Below, piece by piece: positions 25,301 through 37,300 of a stretch of DNA of 64,000 bases (its first letter is position 1; every line of letters starts with the position of its first letter). The notes under the pieces are model-generated. The model was not told the DNA's origin and made no database searches. It was given only the letters and a program-made list of their open reading frames with translations. The translations under genes and the position numbers were made by a program. The stretch spans positions 6,510,001-6,574,000 of the forward strand of contig OZ020254.1 in assembly GCA_963971285.1 (NCBI GenBank), in the 5' to 3' direction. This stretch comes from Astropecten irregularis (taxonomy: Eukaryota > Echinodermata > Asteroidea > Paxillosida > Astropectinidae).

Positions 25301-28300
25301 GCTGAATTGGTCGATGTTGCAAAATGGGAGACTTTGGAGAACATGCGTCAACAGCGCATGCGCATGCACGCACAAAACAACGGGCACATGCTCACAGAGT
25401 TGAAGACCGGTTCTCCAAAGTGTCCGATTGAGACTCATCTTTGTAATTAATTTCATGGCTAAACAATGACTTTCTTTACTTGTCTCTGTGTACATTGTAC
25501 ATGTACAATGTAGTCCATTGTACATTTTCAATGTAGTCATGATGTCATTTTACTGAAATGTATCAATTGCTGAAAATTCTAGATGTTGAAGTGCTTCCTG
25601 TGTATTTTGCATTTTCTTGATATTTTACGATTTCAAATTGAACTTGCAGTTTTTAAAAATGAATGTTTTGTACAGAGCTTTTGATTAGTTTTGTACACAT
25701 ATGTCAATGGCATTGAAGAAATCAAATGAATATTAAATGAAGTAACGAGTACAGATTTTTTGTGTTTGAAGCACAGTGCTGTGCAGGCGTGCCTGTGTGG
25801 ATATGTACTGTATGTATGTAGATGTTATGTATATACATGCACATGCATGGCAATTGTACACAAGCTGTAAAAACTACACACATGTACAATGTGCATGTAC
25901 ACTACATGTATATGTATACATATATACTAGAGAACATTGTAATACTGTATACTGTACAATCAATTTTACACTCGCATGCATGCGCGATTAGTTTCTTCCT
26001 GAATGTGTTGTTTCAGTGAGGGCGGCTATCCAAAGTGAGCCTTCCCGGCGTTTGCAACGGGACATTATTAATTTGATCAAGTCAATTGATCGTGGAGCGA
26101 GCGAGCTGACTCAATATCGGGCCTGATGAGAACATATTGCCGATAAATACAAATTACTGTACATGTATAGTGAGTGGCGTAGTATAGTACAGGGGAAGTT
26201 ATTCATTCATTCATTCATTTATTGGTTCATTCGTTCGTTTGTTGATTGGCGGACGGCATTCCCGGCTCATGTTAGCCCGGACTCATTGGTGGAATAGGAT
26301 TACTAATCGACGACAGGAATGTTCTGTATGTGATGGCCGCAGCGTGCAGTCCTAATGACCCGGAATTTCACATTTGATCTGTGCACCCACAATGGGCAAT
26401 GTGGAAGATTTACAGTAGGTTTTGTTTTTCCTGTACTTCAAAGGAGGATTGTAGGTGAACTTTGATGGATTACTTGGTAAGCTGTCAATCCTGAAAAAAG
26501 TTGCAACCGTTTACAAAGTTATTTTTTTATCAATACCAACTACATGTACAGTACCTACTGGTCGAGGACATCCACATGCATCATGTGAACATGCTGTTTA
26601 ATGTATGTTTAGTACACGCACAGTGCATACACTTGTACACATTTGTATGCATCTGTGACAATAAAAATGCAGTACCGCTATAAATACATAATTTGTACAG
26701 GTCTGCAGCATTTAATCTCCATTTTATTTGGCTGTTACATGTATGTACATGTAGGCCTAAATGTATGATTCATACAATTTTCCAGAAGAATGTTATTGAA
26801 GGACTAAGGCAGTCAATGCCCCTCAAAGAAACAAAACATTGATCAGTAGGCCTATTAAATTAATGAACTAATCAAGGAGAATTTTTGTTCTGTTACATTT
26901 GAACTGAAGATGTTTCCCAGAGGACTGTGGCCATTTGGGCATGCACCCTTGCCAAAAAAGTTCACATTATAGGGCTGTACTGATAAATTCTTTTTAAAGA
27001 CTAAATAAAGATAAAGATAAATTCTTTTTGAGTTATACACCAAACCTATACAGTCCTGATAAAATTCTTGCTCAAAGAAGAAAGAAAGAAAGAAAGAAGA
27101 AGAAGTGGTTAGCAATCCACTGTACAAGTGGCCATGTTGTTTGTTATCGTGTACCACTCACTTTAAGTCCGAAGAGCTCGCACAAGTTCAGTCCATGTCT
27201 TTGGAGCCCCCTTTTTTCCACCTTTTTTTTTTTTTTTTGCACCCGGATGTTTTTGTTGTGGGAGACGGCTTGTCTGGTGCTACACACAGGTTTGTGGAGT
27301 GTTTTCATTGCGCTGCCCAAGCCTCCTGCCCCAGCCCGCTCCGGGGATTAAGAACCGCTGATCTGAATTTCTGAATACTCATCACCGTGCTTGTGTTATT
27401 GTGCCCAGCTCTCTACGGGAAATTGCCTATGGATTTTTATTTAGAGTTTTTCACAGATTTTGTGGTTTTTTTTCTTTCTCGTGGATTTCAACTCATCATT
27501 CCCCCAAGTGTTCATGTGGGTGCCTGTGCATTTATTTAAATGACAACTTTTTCCAAACCCGATGAAAAAAGGGCCCCTGTAAAGAAATTGCAGCTAGCAG
27601 AAGATAATCAGTTTGACATGGGCGGAAGTGTGGTTATGACTTAATGCATGCACTTGCCGGCATCCACGTCTAGAGAGTTGCTTTTTCTCCCTCAAGAGAC
27701 GAATAGAGCTAGATGATCCGTGCCATTCCAGTGTTATTGTAAGGGACTTTCTGCTGTCAGAAGTCAGTTTACGTATTAAAAGCGTTGCAGGGTTTTCTTT
27801 TTACCATCAGAAACTCGGACCAGGGGCCAGTTTCATAGAGCTGCTTTTATAAAAGAAAAAAAAAAATTCTTTTTAAGCATGAAAAGTCTTCCTTGATCAA
27901 ACAGGATAAACAACCACATTTTCATGTGATCTTTATTGCTTTTGACTTGTATTCTGCCATTGTTTTGTTTGCTGAGGCTGATGAACATAACATTCATAAG
28001 GAGTTTTGGCTGGCATAGGCCTACTGATTTTAGTTACCAAGGTTTTGGGTGCTTAAGCAGCTCTATGAAATGGGCCCCACATTACAACAAAAGCCACCCC
28101 GGTCCATACATGTATTTCTCTATAAAATTGGTGTTTTGGTGTTTTTTTTAGCTGATTCAGTGAAGTATACATGGAAATGTGTCCTGCGCATGATTTTAAT
28201 GGCAAAAATGTGTGTAGTATATGTGTAGAAAGTTGATTGTACAATGTACACATGTTTACAATATGTTCATATTGTGACATGTTTCCCATGTCTACCTTTA

Positions 28301-31300
28301 CCTTTGGAGTTTGTGGGCGTGTAAGACCAAGACACACCTGGTGGATTCCGTAAATTTCTTTTTGATTTGAATGAATTTATCTGTCGATCTTTCTTCTGCA
28401 GGGACTTGTCCAGCAATCATCTGGGTAGTGTCAACAACAGCATGTTCGTGGGACTGGCAAGTCTGACTTCACTGTAAGTGCTTGCTTGAATGGAGAATTA
28501 CCATTGCCTCGCACTGGCTACATGTATAAAGTTTGCCCTGTCACTTCAATAGACTGTAAATGCCATCAGAAGATGAAATCATTGAATGGCCTACAGTATG
28601 TACATGTAGGCATATAGAGGACGTGCAGTCACGTGATCAGGAAGCCATTTTGGACGGCAACGCTGAACACTTGTATAATGCACGTACGTACAGTGAATAC
28701 ATGTAACCCACATGCGTTCGCGTAGCTTGCAAATCAACCGGACGCGCACGCAGAAGTGCGTGCATATTATGATGCTGCTGCTCATGTCTGGTACCACGCG
28801 CACGCGTGCGTGCGTACGCGTGCCGTCCAAAATGGCCGATAAGCTGTCAAGTGACGTCACGTGCACACTCTCTATAGGGAAACTGTAACTATTACTAAGA
28901 AATTTGGCAGGTTTGCAGCAATGGTTATATTGCATGTATCTAACTGATTCTTTGGATATAGCGGTACACTGTAGTGTGGTTTCATAGTTGCTAACAAGCA
29001 ATGACATCGCATAGACTAGACAATTCGGGACGTTATTAATGTACCAGCATAGGGCTGGGTTTTGGTCGAGCACCGGTATGGTCATCCAAAGGTCACAGGC
29101 TAGAATCCAACCTGAACAGAAATGATAATTGGTAACACACAGCTCTCTGAATGTATTACAATTCTCATATAAAAGCAACATACTGTACAATGTACATTAC
29201 ATACAGGAGGTTGCACAGATGGCAAGACATGCCCTCCGGCTCAAATCCATCTCATTCCATAATAACACTGCCCACTGGTATTCAGTATTAAGCATCAGCA
29301 TTCCACTGACAGGCCAAAGGAATGATGCGTATATCCATGATAGCTATTTATCACTCAGGCCTGTCCTCCAGATAAACTCACCACTGCATCATGTCATTCA
29401 TTGTACAGAACACGTAGTGGACGTGCCCAAGTAGATTTGACTGAATTCCGATCTGACCAGTCAAATATATTTTCTTTAACTGCGGCATACACACGTGTAT
29501 ATTTATTCTGCTTGCTTGTAGTCATCAATTTTGAATAGAAGATGATACATTATATATTTGAGAAGTCAGAATCTATAGATATATCTTTTTTGAAATTTGC
29601 AGAGTATTTCCTTTTTTCTGATCCTCCAATCCCAATATTTTTAGTCGCTGTTATTACTTATAATGAGTTTAACAAGAGTCTGAGCTGTACTGTACAATGT
29701 GACTTATGAGTGGTCAACTTTTGACCATGTTTGTATGAATTTCTCTTTGCAGGAGCATCCCCCACAACCAGATATTCACCATTCCACCGGCCAGTTTTGA
29801 TCGACTGATAGAAATTGTTAACTTGTAAGTATATTCCAAATTGTCATCAGGCAAGACATATCAACATTACAACTGTTACATTCCTGGGATTTATAAATCA
29901 GAATCTGTTTGGATAAAAAAAAAAACCAAGAAACAAGAACCAAAATACCAAATAAACTAAATAAAAGATCCTACATATTGCATTTTGCTGCAGGGGGAGC
30001 ACTTATTTGGCGTCAAACTGGTTTCAGACTGATATACTGTACCTGCAGTCTAAATTAATCATGTATTAAACCACAAGGGAAACTGACTGAAGGGAAACTG
30101 ATTAAAAATGCCTGTTTTTTTGTGATCCACAACATACCGTTTCTAAATCCCGCTCCAGTCTATTTTATCTTGGTTCACTTTTCAATAACTTAAATTACAA
30201 TTAGTTATATTTTGGAAAAATAATAATGCGCCAAATCTGTATTAAAAATTAAGAGTTTAAAATTTGCTCAATCACTGTTTGATGTAATGCACTGTTGAAT
30301 AGCATTACAATGATTACAGAAACCTTTCAATGGATTATAAGGAAACATTGCCAAATTATTCAAATTAAATGTTGTTGAGAAAAATTCAAGAGTCCAAACT
30401 TTGTGCTGATTACTTTTTTGTGACTCGATCACCTTGCAATTTGTTATTTGTTTGTTTTGACAGGGACTTTGCCTCTGAATTCCTTGTGTGTGATTGTCAA
30501 CTAACCTGGATAGTCAGATGGATGAAGGACAATAAAGTGCGTATCAGTGACTCAACGATCTGTGCTTACCCTCAGTCAATGAGGGGAGAGAAAGTCCGGA
30601 AACTCAAGAGAAAGGAACTACACTGTGGTAATTATAAATAATTGTCTTGTATGACCGATGTGTTCCAAATGTTCACTTTCAGACGCTTAGCTGTCTCCCA
30701 AATATGCAAATTAAAAAAGTTATAGTAAACTGTATTTACATGTAAGATGGATTATTACTTGTATTAATAATACATGAAAGATCCTGCTAGGATCAAAACG
30801 TGTCTGGCCCTCCTAACTCCAAGCATATGTTTCAGGTCATTTTTGCTGCAGTTTGCAGCAGTTTATTACTTGTATTGAGACTTAAGATCTGAGTGACCCT
30901 TGTAACTCCATTTGACAATGTTTTCATCCAATGTTCCTCAGAGTGGCCCCTAGAGCTACCCATGTTTGAGCTGGAGCCCGACAACAGCCAAGTGGTCTTC
31001 CAGGGTGACACCATCCCCATCGAGTGTCGGGCCACCTATCTGGAGAACGCCAACGAGCGCATCATGTGGTTCAAGAGCGGCCATCCCATCCAGACCAACG
31101 TGACTGCCGGCATCAACATCACCACCACCGTCCTGCCGGAGCAGGCCCGCATCCGCAGCACGCTGCTGCTGTACAAGATTCAGATGGACGGCACCAGCGT
31201 GTGGGACATCGAGTGTCGGGTCATCACCTCACGGGGTAGCAAGCGTAAGAGCGTCACGGTCATCATACTGGACAACACCGACACTAAATACTGCCCGACC

Positions 31301-34300
31301 GAAGTCACAGAAGATAACCGAGGTAAGAAACAACAGCCGAAACTTCAAGGCTCTGACTTTTTTGGTAAAAATCGAAGACTTTATCTGTTTGCAAATTCAC
31401 TACATGATTTGGCACTTTAGTGTGATCAGATCTCACCCTGCTTTTGGGGGTCTTTTTCATTTCTAGCTTTCAGCATCTCGGAGTAGATTTTCTAGATAGA
31501 CTGTACTTTATATGTGATGATGATCTGGGGCCAATTTCATAAAGCTGCTTAGCACAAAAATTTGCTAAGCATGACATTTCTGTTTTAGTAAAAACAGGAT
31601 TAACAACCAAATTTCCGTGTGCTGTGTATCACTTGCAATTGTTCTTTGGCTTTTGTTCGCTGACCATGAATATCAGATGGAATTTTTAATGATGGTTTGT
31701 TTTATTGGGCAAGCTATTTTTGTGCTAAGCAATTTTTTGTGCTAAGCAGCTCTATGAAATTGGCCCTCATCCTTCATTCTGGACTTCATCAGATACTGAG
31801 ATCAATAAAACATTCTTTTAAAATGTCACCTGACCTTGGGCGATTCCGGTAACGTAAGTTACATGTTAAGTGACTTATTCCTTGATCAATATTCTTGAAA
31901 GACTCCATTTTGAAATTGTGTTATTGGAATCAGCAAGTATACCAGTTAATTCCTCGAAATGCATGCAAATATGCAAAAATAAAGAGGTAACTTATGTTAT
32001 AAAAAACTTGCCAAATTGTGTAAATGACCCCAAGCAGACTGAATCATAAGTCACCCATGGTGATTCTGAGTTTAATACCAAGGCCATGAAAAAGCTGTTA
32101 ATACACCAAATGATTGAAATATCTGATGAAGTCGTTGCACCAAAGATACATGTCCTTGTATTGTCAGGATTAATCCTGAGTGATATCTTCCTCTCTCCCT
32201 CAACGATGACGGCAGCGCGAACAAAAATAAGGAAAGCAAGACAAAAATTGAAGTTAAAAATTTAGGAGCTTGGGACACAACTGTCATCTGCTTTTCCTCA
32301 CAAGCATATAAGAAGCCTTGTCACGTGCAATTACTCTGTAGTGATGGGCAATTCATTGTGCTTGAGGGGTACTTTAAGATGTGGCTTCTGAATACTGCCT
32401 GCCAGATATTCCTCCCCTCCCCTGACAGACAGTAGAATACTTTCCTTCCCTCTGGTGAGAGGTGATGCAATTTTCTCATTGCATAAATTCTCAAGGCGTA
32501 TATTTAACTTTACGCATAGAGCACTACCTCTTGGGTTAAATTTTTTATTGCATTTTAAAGGTATGGAATGTGAACCTGTAAGCCATCGGTCTTTTTTTTT
32601 TAATGGAGAATACGGATGTATTTGTTCTTATATGATTTTTTGGACCAAAAACTGAACAAAACTGCTTTTGATACTTCACAAGTTTGTACTCAACATGTTC
32701 ATGTACACGCTCTAAGTGTCTTTCTCATGAAATACACTTTCCTGTGTAAAGAGAAACCTAGTACATTTTCCAGGGGTACTTAAAGTACTTTCTTTCTGAT
32801 GTATGTAAATGAGTAAACTGACTTCATACATTTTCCTTGACACAAGTTGGGTACATGTACACAAAAAGTTATGATGAAGTTACACTGTACATCCTACATA
32901 TTTTCTTCAGCAGCCAAACAAAATTATTGTTACATGTAAATATTCAAATTCTAATAGAATGTAAATTTTACATTTCCAAAGAACTGTCTTTGTATGATGT
33001 CAATAAGCCATTTGTGAGATAAATCTGAATAGTATCTGGTATACAGGCTTCTTTCATTGCATAGAAACACCCCAGTTTGAATTTCCCAGACTAAAGACTC
33101 TGTTGCTATATCACATGATTCGGGGCAAGCTTTTGCTTAGTTACATAAGACGTCTTGCACCAATGCACTGTTCATAATGGATAAGAATAGCACAAAGGAA
33201 CCAGACCACTCCAGAGATGGGTATCACTATGCAAAAGCTTGCCCCGAATCACATGATATAGCAACAGTCTTTAGTCTGGGAAATTCAAATTGGGGTGTTT
33301 CTATGCAATGAAAGAAGTCTGCGTACCAGATACTATTCAGATTTAACTCGCAAATGGCTTACCAGTATTCAAACTATGACTTCTAAATTTGGATGGTCAG
33401 TCATTACAGAGGAATGGTACCATAAACTTAAATACACACTCATGAAGTGGAACAGCCTCCAAACATTTTTCAGAACCCGCATATGTTCAGATTATAGTGT
33501 GCCCCCAAATATTTTTCAGAACCCACATATGTTCAGACTGCCATGTTTCCCAAGACATTTTTCAGAAGTCGCATATGTTCAGATTATAGGTGTGCCCCAA
33601 AATATTTTTCAGAACCCACATATGTTCAGACTGCCATGTTTCCCAAGACATTTTTTTTCAGAAGTCGCATATGTTCAGATTATAGTGTGCCCCGAAATAT
33701 TTTTCAGAACCCACATATGTTCAGACTACTGTGTTCCCCCAGACATTATTTAGATTATTTAGAACCCGCATATGTTCAGACTAAGTATACATTTCCCCCC
33801 AGAGCTTAGCCCCTGGTCACATATATGATTCATGCCCCTCCCGCTGGATTAAATGAATTACCATACTGCAAGACACCACATACTCCCAGTCCCACACACC
33901 CATACACAAACATGTGACCCAAATATTTGGCCGAGTCCATGGGGCTCATATGCACCCTTATGCTCATACCAGACTCTCTCCCCATGGAGGTACAGCCAAG
34001 TCCCATGTTGTCAAGTTCAGATGTTAAACAGGCATTAATCCACTCCACATCCTTGCCCTTGAAATCTGTCCTCATGACCTCATGTTCAGGGACAGCATTC
34101 ATCATTCTCCATATGGATGGAACAAGACTGGTTTTTCTTCTTTTTTCTTATAAGCCAGGGGCTAATGGGAGACTTTGGAGAAGCGGTCTTCAAGTCAAAA
34201 GCGCATGCGCACGCACGCGCAAAACAATGCGCGCATGCTCATAATTGCGCAAGCATGGTTTGCGCGTGTGCGCTGTTGACTCAAGACCGATTCTCCAAAG

Positions 34301-37300
34301 TCTCCCATTTCACTAAACAATTCAACAACAACAAAAGCTATATCCTCTCTGAGCATGCTGAGTGATTCCCCATTTACTGTTTCTCAGGTTGCAGCATTGT
34401 TAATGCTGGGCGTATCAATAAAATGATCTTTGGGATATAGTACATGTAGCGGTTTGTGCATGGTTTCATGGCTTCTGACTGCCAAATGAATAAGATAATT
34501 GACTACAGTTGTACATGTATATTAGGAACACCACCAATAGTGCCCCAGTATGGTATCCTGGAGGTCCCTGGTTCAAATCCCACTCCAGTAAATGTTTCTT
34601 TGTTCACTTTTAAAAAACAATTAAACAAGTAAAGTTGACCATTGATATATGGTACCCCATAATATAGTGATTTGTATTGTGACATCACACTTTAGCAATT
34701 ACGGAGTTTGAATTGGTAAAGTGTGATGTCATGGGGTACCATATATCAATTGTCAACTTTGTTAAGTGTTTTGTGAAATCCAGCCCCGGATTTTGTTTTC
34801 CAGTTGTTGTAATGAATTGAGAGAATGAAGAATGCAGTTGCAATTTCAAATAAAGTTTTAATTAAGCTAATTATTTTCACAGGATGTAATGCAAACGTTA
34901 ACAAACGTTAAGCAATCCTGAAGGTGAAAAAATTGCTTGTAGAATACACTTTACAGTACTCAATAAGTTTTCAGTGAAAAACTACAAACTTTTGTCGGGG
35001 ACTGACCCTGATGATGACTTATAAATCTCATTTGAACTTTGACCCGTGACCTCCAGGTACCTTCAGCTGGCCCCGGACAATTGCCAGCATCAGAGAGAGC
35101 ATCGTCTGCCCCCATGGGCCGGGTACCAGCCACATCGGGTCACCCTCCGCCGCTGTGGCCACCAGGAAGTGCAACCTGAGGGGAGTGTGGGAGCACCAGG
35201 ACACCAGCCAGTGCGAATATGCCAACGAACTCACCCGCCGTCTAGAGTCAGCATCACTGGTAGGTATCACAAGCAGAGAGGAGTTAGGAAAGGGAAAGGC
35301 TGACGGTTTTAGAGGAACTAGGGGCCGATTTCACTAACCTTTTGCGATCATCGCTAAACGGAAAATTTCCTACGCAAAGTAGCGATTGATTTTCTGGTTA
35401 TTGATGAATTTGGGCTTTGGCGATGATCGTAAAGCATTTGTGAAATCGGGCCCAGGAGTTGATTTCACAAAGCACTATGATTGAACTTGATCCATAGCTA
35501 AGCAAAGTACAATGTCCCTATGCAAATCAATATATATGGTGATTTTCACAAAACTGATCTTAAACTTAATCTTAGAGTTTTGTGGAATTTAGCTCTGGTA
35601 CAGAAACAGGCATGCAACTTTTTCTCGAATCATCTGATTTCCTCTTTTTTCTTTTCATACTTATGCCGTTGAAAAGTGAAAAACACTAGTACAAAGTGTG
35701 GCTATGATTGGCAGTGATTGGTATTTCCTCATTGTTTTGTTGCATGCCTGAAGAAATTTACTATGAACAAAAAGAAAATTGTCTTGCGTGGCTAAAACGG
35801 ATTTCCAGCTAAGAATTAATGTGATTTTCATGCGGAATTCTGACTAGTAGCCTTTTTTTGTTTACAAAAGGAAAATTGTAATCTTAATATTGAGTCACCC
35901 ATCCACTCAGATATTGAATATAACAATGAATTATTAATGGATTAGTGTGTGGAGCACATTTATCACGCAATAAATATACAGTGCATTCCCCCCTTCTTGT
36001 TTTAATTTCAAACCATGGATGCTGGTGCTGTTTAATGTCGCAACATTTGCCCAAAATAGACACTCAATCTGTCGCTCATTAATGTGTCTTCCAGATGGGA
36101 TATGGCAACGTGACGATAGCCCTACCCGTCGCCATGGAGATTAAGAGCAGTACGGCAGATCCGGCCTCCGTCGGTGATCAGATGGACGTGACCTTCATTG
36201 CCCGCACGCTGGATAAGTTCAGCCGGCTCCGAAACAAAGAGGTGGGTGCAGATTACTTGAACACACAGTACAAGACCACATATTTGGGACACCACCAACA
36301 TAGGGCTTGATAGCTCAGTTGGAAGAGCAACTGTACGGTATTCAGGAGGTCGCCGGTTCGAATTCAGCTCCAGTCAATTTTTCTTTGGTGACTTTTCAAT
36401 GACTTTAATTTCAGTCAGTTTCCCTTGTGATTATTTCATGATTATGTTTTTAGAAACACTTAGTAATTCCATTTTTGAAAATCAGAATTCTGCGTCAGTC
36501 ATCATTCGTGAGACCCAGAGATGAAGGGCCATGGGCCAATTTCATGGAACGGTTAAGCACAAAATGTATTGCTCGGTGCGACTTACAGTACATGTAGTAT
36601 CAGGCTTACTGGTCCAACTTGACCTGTCGGTTCCCATGTGTTTGCCACAGGGATACTTCATGGAGTTGAATTTTGATTGGTTCCTCATAAAATAAATGAA
36701 ACAGTTCCAATCCCAGATCCTGTGGTTAAAAATAAATGTACACGCAGTTGAAAATTCTTCATAGATGACATGCTCTTTAGTAAAAATGATCATTTCATCT
36801 GACGTCTGTTTTGTACATCATTAAGTCATCATCTAAATCAATTTCCATCCTAATAGTAAGCCCGAGAACAAGCCCAATATATCTGTAAAAATGTTCGGAC
36901 AGCATATGCCAATATAGTTTTGCAGCACCGCTGTGCTAATGCCAGTGCATAGCTCAAGATCTTTAGCAGTAACAGACTTTGCATGTGGATATTTTGGAAA
37001 TGACAAAAGCAGATGAGTGTAGGCCGTGGAGCAATGAGAGGCAGAAATAACAGACCTCACTCCTCCTGTTTCATTCTAATACCCCTCGGAAACACGAGAG
37101 GTATTAGCTGGGAGTCCCCAAGTACACTCAGTAGAAGACACACGTGCAAGTTCGATCACCCGTACAGTCTGTAGATGGGCCATTTATTTATCCTGGGAAG
37201 ATTTCACGGTGTCATGATGCGGGCGGGTATAGCACTGCTCAACGTGTTTAATAACCAGAACCTCTTAGTCAGCTTTAACTTCTTTACGGGGGTGGGGGGG

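Larger units (their letters stand above)
24970..28401. other. ADGRA intron between LRR exons c and d
   Basis: It holds two MITEs (25324-25428 and 27823-28078), an ATTC microsatellite (26201-26220), an AGAA tract (27076-27106) and a T-rich tract (27220-27239). No exon is visible. Confidence 0.55.
31323..35056. other. ADGRA intron between Ig and HormR exons
   Basis: No exon is visible. It is crowded with repeats: MITE 31527-31766, the 31840-32003 repeat, foldback 33006-33360, minisatellite 33470-33780, MITE 34165-34308, SINE 34529-34620 and MITE 34632-34761. Confidence 0.6.

Noticed and set aside
28591..29190. 199-codon antisense frame between LRR exons d and e
   Set aside because: It runs through the foldback MITE at 28613-28877 and has no recognisable domain. 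It lies in an ADGRA intron and looks like chance.
33295..33753. 152-codon open frame with a repeated FRLPCFPRHF-like pattern
   Set aside because: It is the translation of the 46-bp minisatellite plus the foldback arm. Shifted frames show similar repeats, and there are no splice or start features.
33470..33780. CRISPR-like array
   Set aside because: Repeats are contiguous, with no unique spacers, in animal intronic DNA.
36303..36375. Possible tRNA gene
   Set aside because: A and B boxes are present, but the acceptor stem does not pair, and the conserved tail (tttctttg..cacttttcaa) occurs at five other loci. It is a SINE.
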